Source of the DNA: Galbibacter kalidii
GTDB taxonomy: Bacteria; Bacteroidota; Bacteroidia; Flavobacteriales; Flavobacteriaceae
DNA length: 64,000 nucleotides
NCBI RefSeq assembly: GCF_026241135.1
Contig: NZ_JAPFGA010000011.1
Coordinates: forward strand, 16,149-80,148
Direction of reading: 5' to 3'
The notes under the pieces were generated by a model. That model saw nothing but the letters and a program-made list of their open reading frames with translations, was not told the DNA's origin and searched no databases. Of this stretch, positions 41,421 through 51,142 are shown piece by piece. Position numbers and translations under genes: made by a program. Within the stretch, counting starts at the first letter, position 1, and each line of letters begins with the position of its first letter.

Positions 41421-41600
41421 ATGTCTAAATTTACACGAAAGTCAAAAAGTAATCATTCCCGTCGTCCTATAAAAACAAAAGGTGTACGTATGGGGTGGAC
41501 TTCTATTGAAAAGGCTGTAAAAGTAAAACTACAAGACACTATAGAAGAAGGAAAGGTTGAAACAATTAATAAAAAGAACTCTCCTATCTTAGTACCTTAA
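41421..41600 (+). CDS. 59-residue basic protein, partner of the next gene
   Basis: Reads MSKFTRKSKSNHSRRPIKTK, then GVRMGWTSIEKAVKVKLQD and TIEEGKVETINKKN. Strongly basic first third. Its TAA (41598-41600) is directly followed by the ATG of the 181-residue gene, so translation is coupled. Too short for many gene callers. The pair layout (small basic protein, then larger partner, zero spacing) resembles toxin-antitoxin or other two-gene systems. No family recognised. Confidence 0.7.
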   Translation: MSKFTRKSKSNHSRRPIKTKGVRMGWTSIEKAVKVKLQDTIEEGKVETINKKNSPILVP

Positions 41601-42146
41601 ATGCAAATCACTGCATCAGGATATCCTGTCAAATTTATTCAAACTCATCCAGAGAACAGCCAACATTGTAAAAGATATGTTTATAAGTTCTTTTCTCCAG
41701 AAACTGGACTACTTTACATAATTAACGCTGATTATCATGAACATGATTTTTTTGCAATTAAATTTTATGCAAAAAAGGACAAGCGCAGCGATAAGAAATT
41801 TTCCAAAGTAGTCAACAAAGGAGATGTAAGCAACATACTGGTTACTTGTGCTAGTGTTATACCACGACTTTTGAAAATGTACGCCAATGCTTCATTTGGA
41901 TTTATTGGTTCAAGGACCATAGATATCAAAGCACAAAAAATTGAAAGTTATAAAAACAATCAACGCTATCGATTATACAAGTATCACATACCTCAATTAA
42001 TTGGGGGAGTTACCTTTATGCACAAGTCCTATGAAAACATTAGTGCTTATATTTTACTAAATAAGAACTTACCGAATCTCAACTTACATGAAAAAAGAAT
42101 AAAAGCTATGATTATTAAGACATATCCAAATATATTAAACATTTAA
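41601..42146 (+). CDS. Conserved hypothetical protein of a two-gene system
   Basis: 181 residues, cytoplasmic. Visible features: YHEHDFFAIKFYAKKDKRSDKKF, then NILVTCASVIPRLLKMYANASFGFIGSRT (abbreviated), then a repeat of charged helices. This matches a pattern I recall from a widespread uncharacterised Bacteroidota family (IKFY...FGFIG). It ends 175 bp before the polysaccharide locus. Could be a toxin or an effector paired with the 59-residue protein; not known. Confidence 0.65.
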   Translation: MQITASGYPVKFIQTHPENSQHCKRYVYKFFSPETGLLYIINADYHEHDFFAIKFYAKKDKRSDKKFSKVVNKGDVSNILVTCASVIPRLLKMYANASFGFIGSRTIDIKAQKIESYKNNQRYRLYKYHIPQLIGGVTFMHKSYENISAYILLNKNLPNLNLHEKRIKAMIIKTYPNILNI

Positions 42147-42321
42147 GCAGTTTCTCATACAGATATTTTCGATATGAACTCGTGTAAACTTTTCATCCCC
42201 TGTTCCGTTCAGATGGGCTGTCGAAGTATTATCGAATTATAAGGTTTTGACATAGGATTTCAAAACATAGGACTTAAGACAGAATTGTAACATTTTTAGT
42301 TGACTGGAATTTGTAAAAAAA

Positions 42322-43752
42322 CTACATTTTTTTAACGCTCGATTTTGCCAACGCTCCGGCCTCCCCTATTTTATAATACACAAAACCGATTTCTTTCAGT
42401 TTGTTTTTATCGAGGATGCCGCGACCATCGAAGACAAAGGCCGGTTTTTGCATATTATTATATATCTTTTTCCAATCGTAGTCTGTGAACTCATCCCATT
42501 CCGTTAACACTGCAATCGCATGGGCTCCTTGACAAGACTCGTAAGGATCGTCACAGACCGTCAACCCTTCCCTGTTTTCTTCGGAAGAACGGGTATTGAG
42601 GTAATCCAGATCGGCATACATGCGTTCGGCTTTTACTTTGGGGTCATAGACTGCTATGTCCGACTGTTCGTTCAGCAGATCGTCTGCTACATAGATGGCC
42701 GCTGATTCCCGGGTATCGTTGGTATCCTTTTTAAAGGCCCAGCCCAAAAAGGTTATTTTCTTTCCTGAAACCGTATTAAACAAGCTACTTACAATATTCT
42801 CTGCAAAACGCCTTTTTTGATGGTCGTTCATAATAATTACCTGTTCCCAATAGTCGGCCACTTCATTTAATCCATAGGATTTAGCTATATACACCAGATT
42901 GAGAATGTCCTTTTGAAAACAAGAGCCTCCAAAACCTACCGAGGCTTTTAAGAATTTCGGTCCAACACGGGAATCCATTCCGATAGCCTTAGCTACCTCA
43001 TTAACATCGGCACCTGTTTTTTCGCATAATTCCGAAATAGCATTAATAGAAGACACCCGCTGTGCCAAAAACGCATTGGCTGTTAGTTTTGACAATTCTG
43101 ATGACCATACATTAGTCGTCAGAATATTATCCTTTGACACCCAATTAGCATATATTTCAACTAGTGCCTGAATAGCCTTTTCTCCTTCCGGGGTGGTTTC
43201 ACCCCCAATCAGTACCCGATCCGGAGCTAAAAGATCTTGTATGGCTGTTCCTTCCGCTAAAAACTCAGGATTAGAAAGAATTTGGAATTTAAACCCATTC
43301 CCTGTATTCTCCAAAATACTCTTTAAAGTTTCTGCAGTTCGAACCGGTAAAGTCGATTTTTCAACTACAATTTTATCTGATGTAGAAACCCTAGCTATTT
43401 GGCGAGCACAAAGTTCAATATATTTTAAATCAGCTGCCATATCCTTACCCTTTCCATAGGTCTTGGTCGGGGTATTTACCGAAATAAAGATCATTTCGGC
43501 CTCGTCGATGGCTTTATCGACATCAGTAGAGAAAAAGAGGTTCCTGCCACGGGCTTCTTTTACCACTTCGTCCAGTCCCGGTTCATAGACCGGTAGTTTG
43601 CTTACATCCTCATCGTTCCAGGCAGCGATCCTCGCTTTATTGATATCGACTACGGTCACTTTTATATGCGGACACTTTTGGGCAATCATCGCCATAGTTG
43701 GGCCGCCTACATATCCTGCACCTATACAGCAAATATTCTTTATATTCATCAT
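42322..43752 (-). CDS. ugd: UDP-glucose 6-dehydrogenase
   Basis: 476 residues, the longer form closer to animal and plant enzymes. NAD-binding [17 protein letters not shown] at the N-terminus, [19 protein letters not shown] (about 93-111), and catalytic Cys278 in GGSCFQKD. Converts UDP-glucose to UDP-glucuronate with two NAD. Next upstream on the same strand is a UDP-glucuronate decarboxylase, so the pair would lead to UDP-xylose for the surface polysaccharide. A 117-bp gap separates them. Confidence 0.95.
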   Translation of the reverse strand: MMNIKNICCIGAGYVGGPTMAMIAQKCPHIKVTVVDINKARIAAWNDEDVSKLPVYEPGLDEVVKEARGRNLFFSTDVDKAIDEAEMIFISVNTPTKTYGKGKDMAADLKYIELCARQIARVSTSDKIVVEKSTLPVRTAETLKSILENTGNGFKFQILSNPEFLAEGTAIQDLLAPDRVLIGGETTPEGEKAIQALVEIYANWVSKDNILTTNVWSSELSKLTANAFLAQRVSSINAISELCEKTGADVNEVAKAIGMDSRVGPKFLKASVGFGGSCFQKDILNLVYIAKSYGLNEVADYWEQVIIMNDHQKRRFAENIVSSLFNTVSGKKITFLGWAFKKDTNDTRESAAIYVADDLLNEQSDIAVYDPKVKAERMYADLDYLNTRSSEENREGLTVCDDPYESCQGAHAIAVLTEWDEFTDYDWKKIYNNMQKPAFVFDGRGILDKNKLKEIGFVYYKIGEAGALAKSSVKKM

Positions 43753-43869
43753 ACAATAATTCTTTTTGAGGCTGACAAAAGTACTATATTTTAGTTTCCT
43801 TACAAATAAGCAGGTTTATAGAATTTTTTAGTCCGGTTTATTAGGGTGAGTATATTTTTAATGTACTCC

Positions 43870-44856
43870 TTATTTTTTAATATGCTTAGAAAAATCTTTA
43901 TGTTCTTTCTTATTAAGTTCCTCCTCCGATAACGATTTAAAATAATCAAAAGTTAATTTCATACCCTTTTCTCTCCCTACTTTAGGTTCCCATCCTAAAA
44001 TTTCTTTTGCTTTACTAATATCCGGTTGGCGTTGCAGGGGGTCATTTTGAGGTAGCGATTTATATACAACTTTCTGATTTGTTCCGGTTAGATTAATAAT
44101 TTCTTCTGCAAAATCTTTAATTGTTATTTCATGGGGATTACCAATATTTACCGGTAAATTATAGTCGCTCATTAACAACTTAAATATACCTTCTATTTGA
44201 TCATCAACATAACAAAAAGAACGGGTTTGGCTACCATCACCAAACACTGTAAGATCTTCTCCTCTTAATGCTTGTCCCATAAATGCCGGAATTACACGAC
44301 CATCATTGAGTCTCATTTTGGGTCCATAGGTATTAAAAATCCTGACAATCCGTGTATCTACATTATGAAACCTATGATAAGCCATTGTAATTGATTCTTG
44401 AAAGCGTTTGGCTTCGTCATAAACCCCTCTAGGTCCTATGGTATTTACATTGCCATAGTATTCTTCGGTTTGAGGGTGCACAAGAGGATCTCCATAGACT
44501 TCAGAAGTTGAAGCTATTAATATCCTGGCTTTTTTATCTTTTGCTAAACCTAACAAGTTATGTGTACCCAAAGCCCCCACTTTCAGGGTTTGAATTGGGA
44601 TTTTTAAATAATCAATAGGACTTGCCGGAGATGCAAAGTGCAAAATATAATCAAGTTTTCCGGAAACATGTACAAATTTTGTCACATCATGATTATAAAA
44701 CTCAAACTTTTCAAGTTTGAAAAGGTGTTCAATATTTTTGAGATCACCTGTAATAAGATTATCCATTCCGATAACATGATAACCTTCCTTAATAAACCTA
44801 TCGCAAAGATGTGATCCTAAAAAACCTGCTGCTCCGGTAATTAATATTCTTTTCAT
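43870..44856 (-). CDS. UDP-glucuronate decarboxylase (UDP-xylose synthase)
   Basis: 328 residues. Short-chain dehydrogenase fold: [10 protein letters not shown] (7-16) binds NAD, with [10 protein letters not shown] and YDEAKR (catalytic Tyr/Lys), and [10 protein letters not shown] plus [11 protein letters not shown] as in UXS enzymes. Converts UDP-glucuronate to UDP-xylose. Upstream neighbour in transcription is the sugar-phosphate transferase. dTDP-glucose dehydratase-like relatives are an alternative, but the ugd neighbour supports UXS. Confidence 0.88.
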   Translation of the reverse strand: MKRILITGAAGFLGSHLCDRFIKEGYHVIGMDNLITGDLKNIEHLFKLEKFEFYNHDVTKFVHVSGKLDYILHFASPASPIDYLKIPIQTLKVGALGTHNLLGLAKDKKARILIASTSEVYGDPLVHPQTEEYYGNVNTIGPRGVYDEAKRFQESITMAYHRFHNVDTRIVRIFNTYGPKMRLNDGRVIPAFMGQALRGEDLTVFGDGSQTRSFCYVDDQIEGIFKLLMSDYNLPVNIGNPHEITIKDFAEEIINLTGTNQKVVYKSLPQNDPLQRQPDISKAKEILGWEPKVGREKGMKLTFDYFKSLSEEELNKKEHKDFSKHIKK

Positions 44857-45001
44857 AATACTATTTTAAGGTCTTCCTATTAAAAAATATTTGTATTCAT
44901 TTTGAGTAAGTCTTAATTAATCATATCTATTAAACAGAATTACCCTTTGTTTAATGTCTTTGATTATAGTAAAATAAGGTATTTTTAAATTCACTAAATT
45001 G

Positions 45002-46348
45002 TTAATACGCTTTTTCTTCTCCTTTAAACACATTCATTATTGTTTGTACTATTATTTTTACATCTAGCATCATAGACCAATTTTCCACATAAAAAATATC
45101 ATACCTTATCCTATTTTGCATATCTGAATCTTTTTCTATCTCTCCTCTATATCCATTTACTTGAGCAAGACCCGTGATCCCAGGTTTAATAGTATAACGA
45201 ACCATAAATTTATCAATTTTACCCCTGTAACCTGTTGTATGACTCATTAATAAAGGACGAGGTCCGACAACAGACATATTTCCAAGTAAAACATTATAGA
45301 ATTGTGGTAGTTCATCTATACTTGTTTTCCGTATAAATCTTCCAACTTTTGTCACCCTCATATCTCCCTTAGTTGCTTGCTCTTTATCTGAATCCTTATT
45401 CATTCCCATTGACCTAAATTTATAGCAGGCAAACAAATCATAATCATTCCCATATCTCATTTGCTTAAAAAATATAGGCCCTTTTGATTCTAATTTTATC
45501 AAAATCGCCATTAAAGGAGTAAGCCATGACAGTAATCCAATAATTACAATTAAAGAAAAGAAAATATCAAAAATTCTTTTTGAAAAATGATTTACTATAC
45601 TTTTTAATGGGATATCCCTTATATATAGTACAGGAACGTAATCATAATATTCAAACTTTAACTTTTTTTCAAAAATATGTTTGTTATCAGGAATAAACTT
45701 AAGTGTTCGTAAATTATTATCAGCGAAGTTAATTAACTTAGTTATTTGTTCATCAGACAACTCTGATACTGAGCAATATATTTCTTTAATATTATTTTTA
45801 ATAATATAATCAAAACAATCTTCCTCTTGAGAAAAAAAGCTTTTAATATTAAATTGTTTTAAAACCCTATATCCATAATCAATTCGCTGATTAAAAATTT
45901 TAATTAGCTGATCTGTTTTTTTGTTTTTCCCTATAATTATAACATTAACAGCATTTCTGCTTTTATATGCTTTTATAAAATAAAAGGTTAGTATTTTTGT
46001 TATAGAAATACACAGAAACAACGTTAAATAAAATTCTCCAAAACCTAATCTGGCAACATTTGGTTCTTTAAAAAAACCTATAAACGCATAAAGAGCAACA
46101 AAAAACAAGATGAATTGATCAAGGGTTGCTCTAGCTAGCTGAAGTAAATTAGAGTAACATTTAGATGAGTAAAAATCATTCTTGACCGACAAAACAATCC
46201 ACATCACAGATATATATATACTAAACAGAATAGGGGTTAATAGCTTAAAATTAAAGTAATAAGCTAATAGGTTTATTATCAACAAATCAATGATTGCAAG
46301 TGATGGTAATAAGTATTCTATATCATTTTTGTACTTTGAAAAAATCAT
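45002..46348 (-). CDS. Undecaprenyl-phosphate sugar-phosphate transferase (initiating enzyme)
   Basis: 448 residues. Four N-terminal membrane segments, a CoA-binding-like middle domain (VIIIGKNKKTDQLIKIF), a fifth membrane segment (IFDIFFSLIVIIGLLSW) and the catalytic PGT domain: SKGPIFFKQMRYG, YKFRSM, RKTSIDELPQFYNVL, VGPRPLL. As in WcaJ/WbaP, it puts the first sugar phosphate on the lipid carrier. Divergent from the flippase gene across a 326-bp AT-rich region. Donor sugar not readable. Confidence 0.92.
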   Translation of the reverse strand: MIFSKYKNDIEYLLPSLAIIDLLIINLLAYYFNFKLLTPILFSIYISVMWIVLSVKNDFYSSKCYSNLLQLARATLDQFILFFVALYAFIGFFKEPNVARLGFGEFYLTLFLCISITKILTFYFIKAYKSRNAVNVIIIGKNKKTDQLIKIFNQRIDYGYRVLKQFNIKSFFSQEEDCFDYIIKNNIKEIYCSVSELSDEQITKLINFADNNLRTLKFIPDNKHIFEKKLKFEYYDYVPVLYIRDIPLKSIVNHFSKRIFDIFFSLIVIIGLLSWLTPLMAILIKLESKGPIFFKQMRYGNDYDLFACYKFRSMGMNKDSDKEQATKGDMRVTKVGRFIRKTSIDELPQFYNVLLGNMSVVGPRPLLMSHTTGYRGKIDKFMVRYTIKPGITGLAQVNGYRGEIEKDSDMQNRIRYDIFYVENWSMMLDVKIIVQTIMNVFKGEEKAY

Positions 46349-46674
46349 GTGTATTACTTAATGTATATATTTAGTATGTAACTCTTCTAATTTTATTTAT
46401 TATGCAGGTTGAACTCTGCTTCAAACTTTATTAATGTTTTTTTTTAATTTCTTCTTCACAACCTAGTAGAGAGGAACACTACATATATAAATTTTATCTC
46501 AATCTTTCGTGTAGTAGTTTTAATAACTGGTTTCTTCCTTTGTATCCTGACCCCCAAATATAATTGTAACTTTCACGACAAAAACATTAATCGCACAAAA
46601 ATAATTTTATTTTTGTACATCCATAGAATAATCTGCCATTTATTATTTTTCCACACCAAGGAACAACTAACTAT
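46349..46674. promoter_or_regulatory. Divergent intergenic region of the polysaccharide locus
   Basis: 326 bp, AT-rich, between the minus-strand transferase and the plus-strand flippase. A TATTTTG at 46609 on the plus strand is one base short of the -7 consensus. No repeats, small gene or structured leader was found. A JUMPstart/ops element was not seen. Confidence 0.4.
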
Positions 46675-47925
46675 ATGACAAAAAAGCTAAAATCTCTAAT
46701 AATAAATTTCAGCAGTTATACAATAATAAATCTGTTCAATTCACTGACACCGTTTATTATTCTTCCTTTATTGACTAAAAATTTATCTAAAAGCGATATC
46801 GGAATAATTGATTTGTTTACAACATCTTCTCTGTTTTTAACCCCTGTAATTGGGTTATGCATGATTCAATCAATCAGCAAGCTTTATTTTACAGTATCAA
46901 ATAAATCAAAATATTTATCTACTCTAGCTACATGCCTCCTAATAATAGGGGGAATAACCTGTATAGGAACTATTTTAATTTTATATTCAACCAACCTAAT
47001 TCATTACCCTCCTGATAAAAAGTTATTAATTCTTTTGATTGTCATATATGTATTTGAAACCCTCATAATTGAGGGATATTTGATTTTAAAACGTAATGAA
47101 GAACAAATAAAACAATTTGCTTGGTTAAGACTTAGCAAAGCTGTCCTAGATATAATTTTAACTTTTACCCTTTTATATTATTACGACAATTATAACGCCA
47201 GGATTTTTTCATTAATACTTTCCTCTTCAATTACTGTTTTTATAATCTTATATCACATAATCAAAGCTCCTTATTTTAAGCTGCTTATTGACAAGGCTCT
47301 TATTCAAAAAATACTCATATATTCTTCCCCTTTAATATTACATACTTTCTTTAATAATATCCTTAATTATAGTGATCGGTACTTTATTAATGAGTTTTTA
47401 GGCACTTCTGAGTTAGGTAAGTATTCAGTAATATACCAAATGTGCATGATTATGAGCTTATTTATTAATTCATTTAGCATGGCATGGACCCCTTATTTTA
47501 TGAAAAATATGGCAATTAACGAAACCACCTTTATGACAACTTTCTTTAGAACATACAAATACTACAGCTTACTATTATTGATTGGAGCTATTTTAATGTT
47601 CTTCATTATGCCTTTGGTTTATGAATTTTATATAGGAAAAGAATACTTAGTTGATAAATCAATATATTTCTCATTATTATTAGGGTATTTTTTTCAAGGT
47701 TTATACCGATTTAAAATAAACATACTTTTTTTCAAAGAATGTACATTCACCATAGCTAAATTATCCTTTATTAGCGCATCAGTTAATTTACTTTTAAATT
47801 TTTTCCTTGTAGATAAGTGGGGATTATTTGGAGCTGCCTTTGCAACATTAATATCCTATTTTATCTTATTTTTGTCCTTAGAGTTCATTCTGTTACTCAT
47901 GAAAAAAAGAAGCAACCACCTATAA
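46675..47925 (+). CDS. Polysaccharide flippase (Wzx/MATE type)
   Basis: 416 residues with about 12 hydrophobic segments. The N-terminal pattern INLFNSLTPFIILPLLTKNLSKSDIGIIDLF (abbreviated) and YSDRYFINEFLGTSELGKYSV in the middle are typical of Wzx polysaccharide exporters. Moves lipid-linked repeat units across the inner membrane. Followed by two polymerase/ligase-type proteins in a close plus-strand run. Confidence 0.92.
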   Translation: MTKKLKSLIINFSSYTIINLFNSLTPFIILPLLTKNLSKSDIGIIDLFTTSSLFLTPVIGLCMIQSISKLYFTVSNKSKYLSTLATCLLIIGGITCIGTILILYSTNLIHYPPDKKLLILLIVIYVFETLIIEGYLILKRNEEQIKQFAWLRLSKAVLDIILTFTLLYYYDNYNARIFSLILSSSITVFIILYHIIKAPYFKLLIDKALIQKILIYSSPLILHTFFNNILNYSDRYFINEFLGTSELGKYSVIYQMCMIMSLFINSFSMAWTPYFMKNMAINETTFMTTFFRTYKYYSLLLLIGAILMFFIMPLVYEFYIGKEYLVDKSIYFSLLLGYFFQGLYRFKINILFFKECTFTIAKLSFISASVNLLLNFFLVDKWGLFGAAFATLISYFILFLSLEFILLLMKKRSNHL

Positions 47926-47954
47926 ATAACAACTATAACGACTAGAATTTTAAA

Positions 47955-49136
47955 ATGATATATATACTAATTATAATATACATTCTGAATATCTTTTATT
48001 TGAAGAAAAAGAGACTCTTTACTAGTTCTTTTATTATTCACTTTTTCTTTTTAACTATCGTTTTTATAGGACCGTGTATTTATTATGAATTAGGATTTAC
48101 AGTTTACTCCAATAGCTTTGATTGGGTTGATGTTATCACATTTGAAAAATACAGCATCTTTGTTTTTTCCTGTACATTAATTTACTCTTATTTTCTTAGT
48201 CATACTAAAAAAACCATTTTAAATTCATTATTCAGTAACTATTCTCAAAAAAACAAGTCTCTATTATTTTTATATTTTATATTTTGGTATTCTATAGTTG
48301 CCTTATATCTTTTAATTTATTTTAAAGAACTACCTGTCATAAAATTTATATTCACCGGTATTCTTCCCGAAAGATTAGACAAATCTGAATCGGTAAAATT
48401 CTTTTACACTCTATCTTCAATCTTCATGGTTTTCATACCATCCGGCTACTTTTACTTTATTACCCTGCTCAAAGGTAATTTAACAAAATTCTTATTATTG
48501 CTATTCGTTATATTTATATTAACATCTGGAGGGCATAAAGGTTTAACCGCTTTTTTTATCATATTTGCTCTAATGTTTTCTGGCTACAAATTTAATTTGA
48601 AATACATTCTTATCTTAGGAATTTCAGTAATTGGCTTATTGTCTATTTATACAGTTACTAAGGGGAAAAAAATCAATAAAGAAACTCTGGTCTATTTATT
48701 AGAGTCCCCACCTAGACGTTTTTTTGTAACTCAAGGATCTGCATTTATTACAAGAATATCAATGGATCGCAAAAACCTATATAAAGGAAATGTCCATGAA
48801 TACCAAGTAATTAAAAATGAAACCTATAAAGAAATTTACCCCCATTATAAGACATACGGGGCAGCGCCAACAATTTTCATGGGAGATATGCATGTTCGGT
48901 ATGGTCCAGTTATAACTGGAATAAGTTATATAATTTTTTTATTATTTTGCTTTCCAATAATAAAAGGGCTTGACAATATGCCACAAAGAAAATTACATCT
49001 ATGGTGGAATTTATTTATATTCTTTTTTCTTTTGGGCATGACAGAAATTTCCATGTTTAGTTCACTAAGATTAATATTAACCATCTTTAATTTATTTGCT
49101 ATTTTAATACTTCCAAAATTAAAACTTAATGCGTAG
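47955..49136 (+). CDS. Polysaccharide repeat-unit polymerase-like membrane protein (Wzy)
   Basis: 393 residues, about 10-11 membrane segments, with a larger polar loop around residues 240-310 (LESPPRRFFVTQGSAFITR...YKTYGAAPTIFMGDMHVRYG). The loop placement and SGGHKG motif resemble EpsG/Wzy-type oligosaccharide repeat-unit polymerases. Wzy proteins vary greatly, so the call rests on topology and position after the flippase. Overlaps the next gene by 8 bp. Confidence 0.7.
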   Translation: MIYILIIIYILNIFYLKKKRLFTSSFIIHFFFLTIVFIGPCIYYELGFTVYSNSFDWVDVITFEKYSIFVFSCTLIYSYFLSHTKKTILNSLFSNYSQKNKSLLFLYFIFWYSIVALYLLIYFKELPVIKFIFTGILPERLDKSESVKFFYTLSSIFMVFIPSGYFYFITLLKGNLTKFLLLLFVIFILTSGGHKGLTAFFIIFALMFSGYKFNLKYILILGISVIGLLSIYTVTKGKKINKETLVYLLESPPRRFFVTQGSAFITRISMDRKNLYKGNVHEYQVIKNETYKEIYPHYKTYGAAPTIFMGDMHVRYGPVITGISYIIFLLFCFPIIKGLDNMPQRKLHLWWNLFIFFFLLGMTEISMFSSLRLILTIFNLFAILILPKLKLNA

Positions 49137-50391
49137 TAAATCCATACTGTTAAAAATACCCTATACAATAATTTGTGTTCTATTATTTGTTACGCTTTTC
49201 ACAAAAGAAAGCATAAACACATTGTTTTTTATTCTTTTTTCATTATCTGCTGGAATCGATCTCATTTTAATGAAAAATAAATTAGGCATAAAAAGGTTTC
49301 GTTTTTCAATTATTTTTATGTTTAGCTATTTTAGTGTAGCATCTATTGGTTATTTAATTAATGACAATTCAGATGAAAAATACTTAATCAGACTAATTCC
49401 TTTCCTAACAGCTCCTTTATTAATTTTATACTTTAAGCATCATAATAAGGATTTATCAAAAATTATATTCGCTTTTGTAATTTCAAACTTACTATTTCTG
49501 TTGTTTCTAGATATTTGGGCTATTTATGACATGATTAGAAATCAATCATTCTATATAACCGAAAATGGCCGGATGTATTATCGCTTCATGTATACTCGAT
49601 ATACTAATCCCGATTTTTTTAATCATATTTATCTAAGTATATATAGTCTTCTTTCTTGTATATTGGTATTACAATATAAACTATTCTCAAAAAAATTAAG
49701 ATGGTTAATCATAATCTATATCCTAATTCATTTATTCATCCTCGGATCAAGAGCATGTATTATATCAATAATTATTGCGGTATTAATCTATTTAATCTTT
49801 TCTTCTTTTGTAAATAAAAAACACTTCAAGTATTTACTCATTTTTTTAACTTCATTAACCTTATTAGCGTCACTTACATATATTTTCAAGAACACTCTTC
49901 TATTCAATAGATACTCTCAAGTATTTGAATGGTACAACAAGAAAGACATAATACTTGAAAAAAATTGGTCCATAAACAATAGATTAAAAATTTACATTCT
50001 TGGTACTTCAAGTATACAAAATCCTAATTATATAGGAATTAATGGGACAGGAATAGCTGAGCACAAAATTAAAGAGGAATACGAATTAAATTATAAAACT
50101 AACTTTCCTTTTATAACAGACACCTATCACACACACAATCAATTTATAAATAATTACTTAGATTGGGGTATAACGGGAGTATTTCTATTATGTGCATTGT
50201 TGTTTTTGATTTTAAAAAAGACATTTAAACAAAAACAACTCTGGGTTTCTTATTTTTGGCTATGTTTTGCCATATTATTAATGATGGAAAATATGCTCAT
50301 ACGACAAAGAGGGATTATGCTTTTTATTCTCTTTTATGCTTTATTTATATCGACAAACACTTCATCTACAAAACAAATAGAAAATGAATAA
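49129..50391 (+). CDS. O-antigen ligase-family membrane protein
   Basis: 420 residues, 10 or more membrane segments. LGSRACIISIIIAVLIYL and the periplasmic-loop motif HTHNQFINNYLDWGITG are the Wzy_C/WaaL signature. Members ligate polymerised chains to lipid A core or polymerise repeat units. With a Wzy-like gene just before it, ligase is the likelier role. Overlaps the glycosyltransferase gene by 8 bp. Confidence 0.85.
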   Translation: MRSKSILLKIPYTIICVLLFVTLFTKESINTLFFILFSLSAGIDLILMKNKLGIKRFRFSIIFMFSYFSVASIGYLINDNSDEKYLIRLIPFLTAPLLILYFKHHNKDLSKIIFAFVISNLLFLLFLDIWAIYDMIRNQSFYITENGRMYYRFMYTRYTNPDFFNHIYLSIYSLLSCILVLQYKLFSKKLRWLIIIYILIHLFILGSRACIISIIIAVLIYLIFSSFVNKKHFKYLLIFLTSLTLLASLTYIFKNTLLFNRYSQVFEWYNKKDIILEKNWSINNRLKIYILGTSSIQNPNYIGINGTGIAEHKIKEEYELNYKTNFPFITDTYHTHNQFINNYLDWGITGVFLLCALLFLILKKTFKQKQLWVSYFWLCFAILLMMENMLIRQRGIMLFILFYALFISTNTSSTKQIENE

Positions 50392-51142
50392 TAATCCTCT
50401 GGTTTCAATTGTTGTCCCAAATTATAATGGTAAAAAATATCTAAAACAATGTATTGATTCTGTAATAAACCAATCATACAATAATTGGGAATTAATTATC
50501 TGTGACGATAATTCAACTGATGACAGCAAAGAAATCATTCACTCATATCAAGATAAGAGAATTGTTCCTCCTATAATGTTGAAACAAAATCAAGGGGCTG
50601 CAGTCACGAGAAATATGGCTATCGAAAGGGCTAAAGGTTCTTTCATTGCCTTTTTAGATAATGATGATTATTGGTCTCCTACTAAACTTGAAGAACAACT
50701 GAAATTTATGATTGAAAACAAGTACTTATTTACTTATACCAATTATATCCAATTTTCAGAACACAAAAAAAGATATGTGAAATGTGTAAATAGAGTGACA
50801 AAAAGTAAGTTATTGAAAAATAACTACATTTTAACCTCAACTGTCATGTATAATGCCCAAAAGCTAGGCAAAATTTATATGGCAAATATTAGAAAACGAC
50901 AAGACTGGAGCTTATTCATTAATATCATCGAAAAATCAAAATATGCCTACAACCTAAATAAGGATCTAACATATTACAGAAAACATAAAGACTCAATTTC
51001 TGCAAAGAAATTGGGCCTAATAAAATATAATTTTAACTTTTATCATAACGTATTAGGTTATAATAAGATTATAAGCTATTTACTAATGCTCCGCTATATC
51101 ACCTACTATCTGTTGAAAAAATCCAAAGAAAAGTTCTTTTGA
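50384..51142 (+). CDS. Family 2 glycosyltransferase
   Basis: 252 residues. GT-A fold: VSIVVPNYNGKKYLKQCIDSVI at the N-terminus, ELIICDDNSTDDSKEII, AVTRNMAIERAKGSFIAFLDNDDYW (abbreviated; the DND metal-binding triad). Adds one sugar to the growing repeat unit on the cytoplasmic side. Its last 60 bp overlap, convergently, the 3' end of the minus-strand gene that ends at 51083. Confidence 0.93.
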   Translation: MNNNPLVSIVVPNYNGKKYLKQCIDSVINQSYNNWELIICDDNSTDDSKEIIHSYQDKRIVPPIMLKQNQGAAVTRNMAIERAKGSFIAFLDNDDYWSPTKLEEQLKFMIENKYLFTYTNYIQFSEHKKRYVKCVNRVTKSKLLKNNYILTSTVMYNAQKLGKIYMANIRKRQDWSLFINIIEKSKYAYNLNKDLTYYRKHKDSISAKKLGLIKYNFNFYHNVLGYNKIISYLLMLRYITYYLLKKSKEKFF

